DNA of 64,000 bases from CAWDYA01 sp963806495. GTDB taxonomy: Bacteria > Acidobacteriota > Polarisedimenticolia > JACPZX01 > DASXTC01. The translations under genes were made by a program, and so were the position numbers. The notes beneath the pieces are model-generated. The model was not told the origin of the DNA, did no database searches, and saw only the letters and a list, made by a program, of their open reading frames with translations. Below, piece by piece: positions 29,021 to 38,080 of this stretch (the stretch's first letter is position 1; the number at the start of each line of letters is the position of its first letter). The stretch covers positions 1-64,000 of the forward strand of contig CAWDYA010000011.1 in the NCBI GenBank assembly GCA_963806495.1, written 5' to 3'.

Positions 29021-29884
29021 ATGCGTCGCACGCTGCGTCTCCTGCCGGCTCTGGCCCTCCTCGCGGCCGCGCTTCCCGGCCCGGTGCGGGCCCAGTGCGC
29101 GATGTGCGGCACGGCGCTCAAAGGGGGCGGTGACCCCCTGACGGAGAGCCTCTCGGCGACGGCCCTCATGATGATCGCCGTGCCGGCGATTCTCCTGATC
29201 AGCGTGACCGTCTGGCTCCTGATGCAGTTCCGGCGGGTGGAGGGATTCGACCTGCACCGGGTTCTCTGGGGTGCTGCGGGCGGGACGCTTGCCGCGGCCC
29301 TGCTGATCGGGGCCCTGTCGCTCGCCTCGGGTCTGGCGAGAGGAAGCGCCGCGACCGCCCCGATGCCCGACGACTTCGGCGCGGTCCCTGACTTTCACCT
29401 CACCGACAATGCCGGACGCACGCTGGCCCGTGACGACCTGTCAGGCTCGTTCTGGGTGGTCGACTTCATCTTCACGCGCTGCCAGGGCATGTGCCCGCTT
29501 CTGAGCCGCACGATGGCGACGCTGAACGAGACGCTCGCGCCCGACGTGCAGCTCGTGTCGATCAGTGTGGACCCCGGCTACGACACACCGGAGGTGCTGA
29601 CCCGCTATGCCGCCGAGGTCGCGGGGGATGGCGACCCGCACCGGTGGCGCTTCCTGACCGGCCCGCCGGACGACCTGCAGCGCCTGATCGGCGACGGATT
29701 CCATCTCGCGGTGTCCGAGGGCTCCCCGGGCGATGGCGGGCTGCTCGCCCACAGCGACCGGTTCGTGCTGGTGGACCCGGAGGGACACATCCGGGGCTAC
29801 TATCACGGGCTGGAGGACGAGACGGCGGACCGGATCGCCTCCGACCTGGAGCGGCTATCGACATCTATCTTCTCCCGGCGCTGA
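29021..29884 (+). CDS. SCO1/SenC copper chaperone fused to an N-terminal CxxC membrane segment
   Basis: The 287-residue protein has a signal-like start, then QCAMCG (a CxxC pair) and two membrane helices (about residues 46-70 and 82-104). A thioredoxin-fold SCO domain follows with Cys154 and Cys158 in TRCQGMCP and His244 in LLAHSDRF, the three copper ligands. SCO proteins load copper into oxidase subunit II. The extra N-terminal module looks like a small protein that is normally separate. TATAAT lies six bases before the ATG, with no Shine-Dalgarno, so an internal leaderless promoter is likely. Confidence 0.88.
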   Translation: MRRTLRLLPALALLAAALPGPVRAQCAMCGTALKGGGDPLTESLSATALMMIAVPAILLISVTVWLLMQFRRVEGFDLHRVLWGAAGGTLAAALLIGALSLASGLARGSAATAPMPDDFGAVPDFHLTDNAGRTLARDDLSGSFWVVDFIFTRCQGMCPLLSRTMATLNETLAPDVQLVSISVDPGYDTPEVLTRYAAEVAGDGDPHRWRFLTGPPDDLQRLIGDGFHLAVSEGSPGDGGLLAHSDRFVLVDPEGHIRGYYHGLEDETADRIASDLERLSTSIFSRR

Positions 29885-30264
29885 ACGCGACACTGAACGG
29901 GATCAGCGCCCTGCTGCTCGCGTCGGGCTATCGTTTCATCCGGCAGCGGCGCATCGCGGCGCACAGAAACTGCATGCTCTCCGCGTTCGGTGTGTCCACG
30001 CTGTTCCTGATCAGCTATCTGTACTACCACGCCCATGTGGGATCGGTGCGGTACACGGGTACCGGCTGGATGCGCCCCGTCTATTTCTTCATCCTGATCA
30101 CGCACGTGGTGCTGGCCGCGGCGATCGTGCCGCTGGCGATCGTGACGATCACGCGCGCGCTGCGCGGCCGGTTCGAGAGGCATCGCGCCGTCGCCCGCTG
30201 GACGCTCCCGATATGGCTGTATGTTTCGGTGACCGGGGTCGTGGTCTATCTGATGCTGTACTAG
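29857..30264 (+). CDS. DUF420 family membrane protein, start codon unclear
   Basis: About 135 residues with four membrane helices. LLPALNATLNGISALLLASGY, RRIAAHRNCMLSAF and the His-rich YLYYHAHVGSVRY followed by FFILITHVVLA are clear DUF420 signatures. Family members sit next to SCO and oxidase genes and are suspected oxidase-assembly factors. No ATG, GTG or TTG exists in this frame near the expected start; I place it at ATC 29857. A rare start codon, coupling with the overlapping SCO frame, or a base error are the options. Confidence 0.72.
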   Translation: MDIYLLPALNATLNGISALLLASGYRFIRQRRIAAHRNCMLSAFGVSTLFLISYLYYHAHVGSVRYTGTGWMRPVYFFILITHVVLAAAIVPLAIVTITRALRGRFERHRAVARWTLPIWLYVSVTGVVVYLMLY

Positions 30265-31040
30265 GCTGTCGCCCGGCGCGCGAGATGCACCGCGGAGGCG
30301 AAGCAGATCGCGCCGAACGCGCACAGCACGGCGAGCGACACCGTCATCCCGGGGAGATTCCGCGCTGCGCCGGCGGTGCCCAGATACAGAGCGCGCCTCA
30401 GCGCGGCCATGCCGTAGGTCATCGGGTTGATCTTCATGACCCAGGCCAGCCACATCGGGACGCCGGCGGCCGGAAAGAAGGCGCCCGACAGGAGCCACAT
30501 CGGCATCAGCAGCAGGTTCATGATCGCATGGAACCCCTGCGTCGATTCCATCCTCCAGGCCAGCAGAAGCCCGAGCCCCGTCAGCGTGAACGCCAGCAGC
30601 ACGATCACGCCGAACGACACGAGCACGCCCTCGAGGGTCAGCGGGATGCCGGCCAGCGGGGCGAGAAGCAGCAGGAGCATCGCCTGACCGACCGCGAGCG
30701 CGGTCCCGCCCGCGGCCTGCCCCATGACGATGCTCCAGCGGGGAACGGGCGCCACCAGGACCCCCTGGAGAAACCCGCCCTGGCGATCCTCCACCACCGA
30801 GATGGTGGCGAAGATGGCGGTGAACAGAAGAGTCAGCGCGAGGATCCCCGGGTAGAAGTACTGCAGGTAGTCCACACCGGCGGGCGCCCCGGAGGGCCTG
30901 AAGGAAGCCTTCAGCCCGCCGCCGAGGAGCAGCCAGAACAGCAGCGGCTGCGCGATGGCCCCGGTGACACGGCTGCGCTGCCGGACGAAGCGGGTGATCT
31001 CCCGCCGGCAGAGCGTGCCGATCGCGAGGATCCCCCTCAT
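30261..31040 (-). CDS. ABC-2 type transporter permease
   Basis: A 259-residue protein with about six membrane helices and the ABC-2 motif region PLLFWLLLGGG, then FFPAAGVPMWLAWVMKINPMTYG near the C-terminus. It starts within the last bases of the ATPase gene (four-base overlap), forming an exporter pair. The substrate is unknown. It is convergent with DUF420, overlapping by four bases. Confidence 0.88.
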   Translation of the reverse strand: MRGILAIGTLCRREITRFVRQRSRVTGAIAQPLLFWLLLGGGLKASFRPSGAPAGVDYLQYFYPGILALTLLFTAIFATISVVEDRQGGFLQGVLVAPVPRWSIVMGQAAGGTALAVGQAMLLLLLAPLAGIPLTLEGVLVSFGVIVLLAFTLTGLGLLLAWRMESTQGFHAIMNLLLMPMWLLSGAFFPAAGVPMWLAWVMKINPMTYGMAALRRALYLGTAGAARNLPGMTVSLAVLCAFGAICFASAVHLARRATA

Positions 31041-31966
31041 GCCGCGGCCTCCTCCTCGAGGCGGTGCCCGGTCAGATGGACGAACACGTCGTCCAGCGTC
31101 GGCGGACCCCACGTGATCGACGCGATGCGCCCCGGGTAGGCCTCGACGATCTCGCCGAGCAGGCGGTGCCCCCCGGAGCTCTCGAGGCGCAGCGTGCCAT
31201 TGACATCGGCCGGGCTGACTCCGAACCGGCTCTGCAGATCGCGCGCGATCGCCTCGCGATCCGAGCAGTCGATGACGACGACGTCGCCGCCGATCGACGC
31301 CTTCAGCCGTGCCGGCTCCTCGAACGCCACCAGCCGCCCCTGATGCAGGATCCCCACACGGTCGCACCGCTCCGCCTCGTCCATGAAGTGCGTGGTGAGG
31401 AGCACGGTGACACCGTCGCGGCGACGCAGCGTCTCGAGCTGCGCGAGGAATTCGCGCCGGGCGTTCGGATCGAGACCGGTGTTCGGCTCGTCGAGCAGCA
31501 GGAGACGCGGCCCGTGCAGAATTCCCTTGGCCAGCTCGGCGCGCCGCTGCAGTCCTCCCGAGAGCGACTCGACAATGTCCCGGGCGCGCGCGGCCAGACC
31601 CAGCGACGCGAGCGACGCGTCGCAACGGCGTCTCAGCTCGGCGCCGGTCAGCCCGTAGAGATGGCCATGATGGCGCAGATTCTCCATCACCGTCAGCTTC
31701 ACGTCGAGGCTCGGCCGCTGGAACACCACGCCGAGACCCTGCCGGACGCCGGCGGAGTCGCGCGTGACCGACAGGCCGAACACCCGCGCGTCGCCGGACG
31801 CGGGACGCAGCAGCGTGCCGAGAATCCTGAACAGCGTGGTCTTGCCGCCACCGTTGGGGCCCAGGAGCGCGACCATCTCGCCGGGCTGCACGGCGAAGCT
31901 GATGTCGGCCAGCGCGGTGCGGTCGCCGTAGGCGTGGGACAGCCGTTCCACCTCGATCGCGTTCAT
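31037..31966 (-). CDS. ABC transporter ATP-binding protein
   Basis: A 309-residue ATPase: Walker A LLGPNGGGKTTLF, Q-loop VVFQRPSLD, signature SLSGGLQRRAELAKG, Walker B RLLLLDEPNTGLD and H-loop TTHFMDEAERCD. A C-terminal extension of about 90 residues follows (VVIDCSDREAIARDL and onward), as in drug- or lipid-exporter ATPases of the ABC-2 class. I chose the ATG at 31966; a longer start at 31996 is possible. It forms one unit with the permease. Confidence 0.9.
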   Translation of the reverse strand: MNAIEVERLSHAYGDRTALADISFAVQPGEMVALLGPNGGGKTTLFRILGTLLRPASGDARVFGLSVTRDSAGVRQGLGVVFQRPSLDVKLTVMENLRHHGHLYGLTGAELRRRCDASLASLGLAARARDIVESLSGGLQRRAELAKGILHGPRLLLLDEPNTGLDPNARREFLAQLETLRRRDGVTVLLTTHFMDEAERCDRVGILHQGRLVAFEEPARLKASIGGDVVVIDCSDREAIARDLQSRFGVSPADVNGTLRLESSGGHRLLGEIVEAYPGRIASITWGPPTLDDVFVHLTGHRLEEEAAA

Positions 31967-31997
31967 GGCGCAGGATGATGACACACCGTCGCGCACA

Positions 31998-32027
31998 TTG
32001 ACACCTCCGGATCCCCTATGTTAGGTT
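31998..32027 (+). promoter_or_regulatory. Putative promoter of the stress-protein/radical-SAM pair
   Basis: TTGACA (31998-32003), 18 bases, then TAGGTT (32022-32027). A leader of about 20 bases with GAGGAG precedes ATG 32056. Confidence 0.5.
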
Positions 32028-32055
32028 GAAGACCTCCTGCCTGAGGAGCCCAGCG

Positions 32056-33048
32056 ATGTCGAGGTCATACACCAGGGTTTACGTTCCCGTCGATGCTTCG
32101 GGCTTCTCCATCGCTGCGATCGACCTCGCGGTGGATCTCGCCGTCAAGCTCGACGCCGCGATCATCGGCAGCCACGTCCCCAGTTCCGGGAACAGCGGCG
32201 CCGGCCTCGACTTCCTCGAAGAGTCCTGCCGCAGCGCCGGCCTCGCTTTCGCGCGCAAGACGCTCACGGGTCGCGAGGACCAGGTGATCCTCGCGGACAT
32301 CCGCGACAACGCCTACGAGCTGGTCGTCATGGGAGCGCTCGGCACGGGCGCGGTGCCGGAGAGTCAGATCGGCTCCGTGGCGCGCCGGGTCGTCCGCGGC
32401 GCGACCACCGACGTACTGGTCGTCAAGGATCTCCTTCCCGGCAGCGAGGGCCCTGTCGTGGCCGCCGTGGACGGCTCGCCACAGTCAATCGACGCGCTCG
32501 GCGCAGCGCTCGAGCTCGGCCGCGCCACCGGACGCAGCGTGGAAGGCCTCGTCGTCGGAGAGAGCACGCTGACCGGCGCGGCCTCGGCGGCGATCGAGGC
32601 CGCCCGCGCGGCTGCCGCCGCCGAAGGGACGGATCTCGAGGTGACCATCACCGAGGGCAAGCCGTTCGATCGCATCCTGAGCGTGTGCCGCGAGCGCAGA
32701 CCGTGGCTCCTCGTCGTTGGCCGCACCGGCGCCGGCGCCGTCGAGGACCAGCCAATCGGCTCGACCACCGACAATCTCCTGAGGCTCGCACCCTGCAACG
32801 TCCTGGTCACACCGGGGATAGCTCAGGGGACGCTGGCGTTCCCGCCGGCCGACGTCACCGCCGACGAGCCGGTGGTGCTGCGGCGCCGCCTGACCTGGAC
32901 CGCGGACGCCGAACGCCTGCTCGAGGACGTGCCCACCGAACAGCGCATCGAGGTGGTCCGCACCATCGAGGACGGCGCCCGCCGGATGGGAATCACCATC
33001 ATCACCGCGGAGACGATCGACAAGGTCATGCTGGGCTACATCGAGTAA
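32056..33048 (+). CDS. Two-domain universal stress protein fused to a PCP_red domain
   Basis: Start 32056 follows GAGGAG. Two UspA-type domains are visible (about residues 1-125 and 135-255). The second ends with the nucleotide-loop motif GRTGAGAVEDQPIGSTTDNLL. The last 55 residues (LTWTADAERLLEDVPTEQR, then IEDGARRMGITIITAETI) match the C-terminal domain of light-independent protochlorophyllide reductase subunit B (PCP_red). Its role outside that enzyme is unclear. The stop overlaps the start of the radical SAM gene (TAATG), so the two proteins are made together. Confidence 0.82.
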   Translation: MSRSYTRVYVPVDASGFSIAAIDLAVDLAVKLDAAIIGSHVPSSGNSGAGLDFLEESCRSAGLAFARKTLTGREDQVILADIRDNAYELVVMGALGTGAVPESQIGSVARRVVRGATTDVLVVKDLLPGSEGPVVAAVDGSPQSIDALGAALELGRATGRSVEGLVVGESTLTGAASAAIEAARAAAAAEGTDLEVTITEGKPFDRILSVCRERRPWLLVVGRTGAGAVEDQPIGSTTDNLLRLAPCNVLVTPGIAQGTLAFPPADVTADEPVVLRRRLTWTADAERLLEDVPTEQRIEVVRTIEDGARRMGITIITAETIDKVMLGYIE

Positions 33049-34592
33049 TGAAAATCTATCTCGTCGCGCCGAAGAACCCCGAGTCCTTCTGGACCTTCGA
33101 CCGCATCCTCGACACCGTCGACGCACAGTGCATGTTCTCGAACCTCGCGCTGCCCACCATCGCGGCGCTGACCCCGCCGGGCCACGAGGTGGTGCTGTGC
33201 GACGAGAACGCCGACCCGATCGATTTCGACACCGACGCCGACATCGTGGGCGTGACCGGCTACATCATCCACCAGAAGCGGATGAAGGAGATCCTCGACG
33301 AGTTCCGCCGCCGCGGCAAGTTCGTCGCCGTGGGGGGCCCGTACGCCTCCCTCTGCCCCGATGACCTCGCCGCGCACGCCGACGTCGTGTTCGTCGACGA
33401 GGCGGAGGAGACCTGGCCGCTCTTCCTCGAGGATTACGCCGCGGGGCGCCACCAGAAGCGGTACATCCAGGAGGAGAAGAGCAACATGGAGCAGGCGCCC
33501 CTGCCCCGCTTCGACCTGCTGAACCTGGCCGCCTACCGGACCGTCTGCGTCCAGTTCGCGCGAGGCTGCCCCTTCACCTGCGAGTTCTGCGACATCATCA
33601 CCATCTTCGGCCGGCGACCGCGTGCCAAGAGCATCCCCCAGACGATGGCCGAGATCGAGGAGCTTCACCGCCTCGGCGTCGAGCGGATCTTCTCGTGGAC
33701 GACAACTTCATCGGGGACAGCAAGCGCGCCAAGGCCCTCCTGCGCGCCATCGTCGACTTCGGCAGACGCACCGGGTTCGCGGTCGATTTCAACACCGAGG
33801 TCAGCCTCGATGTCGCGCAGGACGACGAGATGCTCGGCCTGCTCCGCGACGCCAACTTCCAGAGCATCTTCATCGGCATCGAGACGCCGCGGCGCGAGTC
33901 GCTCATGGAGAGCAAGAAGAAGCAGAACGCGCGCGGCGACATCCTCGAGTCGGTGCTCAAGGTCCAGAGCTACGGGATCCGCGTCGACGCCGGGATGATC
34001 GTGGGGTTCGACAGCGACGATCCGGCCATCTTCGAGGAGCAGTTCGCCTTCATCCAGGCGGCCCGGATCCCCGTGTCCATGACGGGGATGCTCAACGCCG
34101 TGCCCAAGACGCCCCTGCATGACAGGCTGGCGAAGGACAACCGGCTGCTGTCGTTCAACACCGGGGATCAGTTCATCATGACCAACATCATCCCCAAGGC
34201 GATGACCAGCCTGGAGCTCTACGAGGGATACCGGACCCTGATCGCGCGACTGTACGACTTCGACAACATGCGCCTCAGGATGATGGACTACCTGCTGACC
34301 GCGCGGCGCGCAGGTGAAGGAGAAGCTGTATCTCAACCGCGGCGACATGAAGATCCTGTGGCGGATCATCCGCGACTGCATCGTCTTCACGTCCTCCTCG
34401 CGGCGCCGGTTCACACTCTCCGTGCTCGCCCAGACGCTCGCGTTCCGCCCGTCCGCCATCAAGGAGGCGATCACGGTGGCGGTCCTGCACAAGCACTTCT
34501 ACGAGTACATGCAGGACGTCTGCAGGCAGCTCGAGCAATACGCCCTCGTCGAGTTCGGCCCGGGCTATCTGGAGCCTTTGCCCGCCTCCTGA
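33048..34592 (+). CDS. B12-binding radical SAM protein with DUF4070-like C-terminus, two frameshifts
   Basis: Residues 1-145 form a cobalamin-binding Rossmann domain (HEVVLCDENADPIDFD, DIVGVTGYIIHQKRM, VAVGGPYAS). The radical SAM cluster motif is CPFTCEFCD. The frame then shifts near 33693 into VDDNFIGDSKRAKALLR and again near 34305 into QVKEKLYLNRGDMKILW. With both corrected the protein has about 514 residues. Relatives include hopanoid methylases and many uncharacterised enzymes; the substrate cannot be named. It is coupled to the Usp-PCP_red gene. Both shifts are single bases and may be sequence errors. Confidence 0.8.
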
Positions 34593-35302
34593 GGATGCGG
34601 CCGCGCCCAGAAGCGGCTCCAGCAGAACGCCACGAGCTCCATCATGGCGACCACCACGACGAGCGGCTTGTTTCCCGTGGGCACGCCCCGCTCTCGCGGG
34701 TAGTGAGTCACCCCGACCTCCCTGATGGTGAGACCGAGCTGCACCGCCTGCACCAGGATCTCGCCGCTGATCAGGATCCCGTCGGACCGCATGACGATGG
34801 TGTCGAAGATACTCTTCCGATAGAGCTTGAAGGCGCAGTCGAGATCGCGCAGCTTCACCCCGAAAAGCACCCGCATCGCCAGGTTGTAGACCCCGGCGTT
34901 GAACCGGCGGTGCCAGGGGTCCTTCCGGTCGATGCGGAATCCGGTGACGATGTCGGCTCCGTCGAGAAGCGGGAAGAGCCGCTCGATCTCCGACAGGTCG
35001 AACTGCAGATCGCCGTCGGTGTAGAAGATCACAGGATACCGGGCGGCCGCGAACCCGGACCTCAAGGCGGCGCCGTAGCCACGGTTGACGTCGTGGTGAA
35101 TCGCCCTGACGCGCGGGTCGCACGCGGCGAGCGCGTCGGCCAGGGCCCCCGTGGAGTCCGCACTGCCGTCGTCGACGATCAGGATCTCGTACTGTCCGGC
35201 AACGGGCCCGATCTTCGCGTGGATCTCGCGGACGGTCGCCTCGACGTTCGGCTCCTCGTTGTAGCAGGGCACGACGATCGAGAGGCTACGGATCGTTTCC
35301 AT
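34565..35302 (-). CDS. Family 2 glycosyltransferase (polyprenol-phosphate sugar synthase-like)
   Basis: A 245-residue GT-A enzyme: SIVVPCYNEEPNVEATV at the start, VDDGSADSTG for nucleotide binding, YTDGDLQFD (DxD-like) and LRDLDCAFKLYRK in the acceptor region. The class makes dolichyl/undecaprenyl-phosphate sugars that are donors for GT39-type enzymes, and such an enzyme is encoded next door. It overlaps the downstream-encoded GT39 start by 17 bases and the convergent radical SAM gene by 28. Confidence 0.87.
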   Translation of the reverse strand: METIRSLSIVVPCYNEEPNVEATVREIHAKIGPVAGQYEILIVDDGSADSTGALADALAACDPRVRAIHHDVNRGYGAALRSGFAAARYPVIFYTDGDLQFDLSEIERLFPLLDGADIVTGFRIDRKDPWHRRFNAGVYNLAMRVLFGVKLRDLDCAFKLYRKSIFDTIVMRSDGILISGEILVQAVQLGLTIREVGVTHYPRERGVPTGNKPLVVVVAMMELVAFCWSRFWARPHPQEAGKGSR

Positions 35303-36854
35303 GAGGCTCCTTGACGATCAGGTAGTACGGCTGGCCGACGACGATGCTCCGGGCGAGTACGGTATGCGGGGACCAGGAGTGCCGGGTGAGGTCATCGTAG
35401 GCCGCCTGGTCCAGGACAGCATAGACCCGATCGGGCTGCTGCATCCACTCCCTCAGTCGGCGCCCCGGCCTCAGCTCCACCTCTGCCTCACGATGGCTGT
35501 AGTAGACGAAATCCTCCTGGGTGTCGCGCACCATGCCCAGACGCCCTCCCTCGGGCACCAGACGGGCGATCTCGGCCGAGAAGACGGTGACGTTCTGCCG
35601 GCGGTTCTCCAGTGGGGCCAGCAGGAGGACACCCGCCAGCAGAACCAGCCCCGTGGCGCCCGCGATCGCCGGCAGGCGGCGGGTCGTCCTGACGAGCATG
35701 ATCACGAGGCCGCACAGCACCGACAACGCGCCCAACGCCATGAGGGCCGGGCGGAGTCCCGGCATCGCCGCGACGCGCTCCGGCGCGATCGGTGCGAGCA
35801 GCGCGGCCCCCACCAGGACGAACAGCAGGCCCGTCGCGCGCGAGGAGCGGTCGAGCCATCGTGTTCCGGTGCCCCAGTACCATCCCGTGAGGATCGCCGC
35901 GGCCGGGTGCAGCGGCATGATGTACACGCCGCGCTTGCCCGTTGATGCCGAGAAGAACAGGAAGACGACGGCGAACCAAGTCCACAGGAATGTCCGGTGC
36001 TTCGGCTCCATCCTCCGCCACGAGGCCGCCGCCGCGAACGGGAACATCACGATCCAGGGCAGGAAATCGAGCGGGAACCGCCACAGGAAGTAGTACCAGG
36101 GCGCCAGGTTGTTCCAGGCATGCGTGTACCGCTCGAACGACTGCTTGAGCACGAGGTTGGTCACCTGGCCGGCGCCCGCCTGACGCCAGAAGAGCAGGAC
36201 CCAGGGGGCGAGGACCCCGGCAACGATCAGGACGCCCCAGTGCAGACGCATCCGCGGGATCTCGGCCCAGTCGCGGCGCAGCGCCAGAAACGCCACGATC
36301 ACCATCCCGGGCAGAACGAATCCCACCGGCCCCTTGGTCAGCGTGCCGAGACCCGCCATCGCATACATCGCGAGATACCACCGGCGTCGTCCCGAGTCAT
36401 AGGCGTGATAGAAGCAGACCAGGACCGCGGTCATGAAGAAGCACAGCACCATGTCGGTGGAGATCCACTCGGCCTGCTGCAGGTATCGCAGGTCGGTGGC
36501 CAGGACGAGGCCGCTGGCCAGACCGGCCGCCGGCCCGAAGAGAGCGGCCGCCAGACCGTACGTCACGAGGACGCCCGCGGTGCCGGCGAGGAAGGAGGGC
36601 ACACGGTACGCCGCCTCGGGTGGCACGCCGGGAAGGAGACGCCGGGACAGGACCTCGGTCCACAGGAACAGCGGAGGCTGCTGATGGTAGACCGCCCCGC
36701 GCATCAGCGGCACCACGTAGTCGCCCCGCTCGTCCATGTCACGCGCCAGCAGGGCGTAACGCGACTCATCGGTGGGCCACAGGGTGCGCACCGGCAGCCC
36801 GGGCAGCCAGATCACCGCACAGAACACGACCAGCACCAGGACGTGGCGTCTCAT
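35286..36854 (-). CDS. ArnT-like membrane glycosyltransferase (GT39/PMT family)
   Basis: A 522-residue protein with about twelve membrane helices and a C-terminal periplasmic domain. The first loop has PTDESRYALLARDM (the catalytic D-E region of the PMT/ArnT family), followed by GDYVVPLMRGAVYHQQPPLF. It transfers a sugar from a polyprenyl phosphate to lipid A or protein; the donor is plausibly made by the neighbouring family 2 enzyme. There are seven bases between its start and the metallo-hydrolase stop. Confidence 0.87.
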   Translation of the reverse strand: MRRHVLVLVVFCAVIWLPGLPVRTLWPTDESRYALLARDMDERGDYVVPLMRGAVYHQQPPLFLWTEVLSRRLLPGVPPEAAYRVPSFLAGTAGVLVTYGLAAALFGPAAGLASGLVLATDLRYLQQAEWISTDMVLCFFMTAVLVCFYHAYDSGRRRWYLAMYAMAGLGTLTKGPVGFVLPGMVIVAFLALRRDWAEIPRMRLHWGVLIVAGVLAPWVLLFWRQAGAGQVTNLVLKQSFERYTHAWNNLAPWYYFLWRFPLDFLPWIVMFPFAAAASWRRMEPKHRTFLWTWFAVVFLFFSASTGKRGVYIMPLHPAAAILTGWYWGTGTRWLDRSSRATGLLFVLVGAALLAPIAPERVAAMPGLRPALMALGALSVLCGLVIMLVRTTRRLPAIAGATGLVLLAGVLLLAPLENRRQNVTVFSAEIARLVPEGGRLGMVRDTQEDFVYYSHREAEVELRPGRRLREWMQQPDRVYAVLDQAAYDDLTRHSWSPHTVLARSIVVGQPYYLIVKEPHGNDP

Positions 36855-36860
36855 GCTCGC

Positions 36861-37964
36861 TCAATCCTGCCTGTAGGGAGCGCGCAGGTAGCCGCGCGCC
36901 TGATCGACCTGATGCTCGTCATTCAACCCGATTTCGATCACCTTCCGATAGGCCTCCTCCGCCTCGGCCCGGCGGCCCATCACGTCGAGCGCCATCCCAG
37001 AGGACAGCCAGCACAGGGAAGCTCTCTTCGGATCGGTGTCCTTCGACAGCGCGGCCGCCCGCTGCAGGTACTCCAGCGCCCGGTCGGGCCGGGCGCCGCC
37101 CAGATGCAGCAGCCCGATCTTCATCATAACGTCGGCGTCGTTCGGGTCGATGGCGGCGGCGCGCGTGAACTCGGCGAGGGCGGTGGCGAGATCCCCGGCG
37201 GCCACCGCGATTTCACCGCGTTTCTTCGCCTCGCTCGATCCGGCCGCCTCTTCCCTCTCGTGCGGCAGATGAAACACCCAGACCTGCCGGGCCCCCGGCG
37301 GCGGCAGGTGGTCGAGGGTCACCGTATCGGTCTCGAGTCTCACCGGCCCCGCTCCCTCCCAGAGCTGCGACAGCCACTCGGTGATCGTGCCGATCCCCTC
37401 GATCGTGTCGAGCGAGACACCCGGGATCCTGTAGTGCATCGGGACGACCACCCGCGGCGACAGGACATCCACCCACTGCTTCGCCTGCTCGTATGTGAGC
37501 ACCCGCTTGTCGGCGTCCACCGGCAGCAGCAGCACGTCGACCTGCCCTATCTTCGAGGGCAGATCCGCGGAGCCGTCCACCGGGCCGTTGTCGCCCAGGT
37601 GGCAGAACCGGATTCCCCCGGTCTCAACCACGTAGACCGTGTTCACGTACCCGATCCCCTCGCCACCCGTCTCGGCGTGGCGGCCGGCCAGGCCGGTGAT
37701 GGTGTAGTCGTCCTTGCTGATGGTACCGGGCCCCTCGGTCACCTTCGGCTTGCCCCGGATGGACCGCCAGGCGGCATGATCCCAGCCGGGATTCGTGATG
37801 AGCACCCGATCGGCGTGCGTCGTGGGGAGCTCGAGCCCCGGCCATTCGCCGGAAGCATACGGGTCGATCAGGAGACGGTGCCCTGCGGGCGTCGTGATGA
37901 CGAAGCAGGAGTGGCCGAGATACTGCAGCGTGACCAGGGTCGCGAGAAGGAGAGTCGATTTCAC
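36861..37964 (-). CDS. Metallo-beta-lactamase-fold protein with altered metal motif plus TPR repeats
   Basis: I chose GTG 37964. TATCAT lies six bases upstream and a signal-like sequence (STLLLATLVTLQ) follows. The N-terminal 250 residues are UPF0173/MBL-like: YLGHSCFVITTPAGHRLLIDPY, then ITNPGWDHAAW where the family has HxHxDH, then CHLGDNG and VPMHYRIPG. So two of the metal-ligand His positions are replaced. The C-terminal 110 residues are TPR repeats. It may be a degenerate hydrolase used for binding, or an enzyme with an unusual site. Confidence 0.75.
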   Translation of the reverse strand: MKSTLLLATLVTLQYLGHSCFVITTPAGHRLLIDPYASGEWPGLELPTTHADRVLITNPGWDHAAWRSIRGKPKVTEGPGTISKDDYTITGLAGRHAETGGEGIGYVNTVYVVETGGIRFCHLGDNGPVDGSADLPSKIGQVDVLLLPVDADKRVLTYEQAKQWVDVLSPRVVVPMHYRIPGVSLDTIEGIGTITEWLSQLWEGAGPVRLETDTVTLDHLPPPGARQVWVFHLPHEREEAAGSSEAKKRGEIAVAAGDLATALAEFTRAAAIDPNDADVMMKIGLLHLGGARPDRALEYLQRAAALSKDTDPKRASLCWLSSGMALDVMGRRAEAEEAYRKVIEIGLNDEHQVDQARGYLRAPYRQD

Positions 37965-37977
37965 GTGGTCATGATAG

Positions 37978-38045
37978 CAAAAGACCCCGAAGGCGCTTCG
38001 GCCTCGCGGCCGCCCCGGGGGACGTGACCCGGGGTCTTCGGGGTC
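37978..38045 (-). terminator. Terminator of the micro-ORF transcription unit
   Basis: On the minus strand GACCCCGAAG (complement of 38036-38045) pairs with CTTCGGGGTC (complement of 37983-37992). A GC-rich inner hairpin lies between, and TTTT follows. The T-run leads straight into the TATCAT box of the next gene. Confidence 0.6.
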
Positions 38046-38080
38046 CGGTGGCCTGCTGGTTATCACCCAGCGGAACACCT

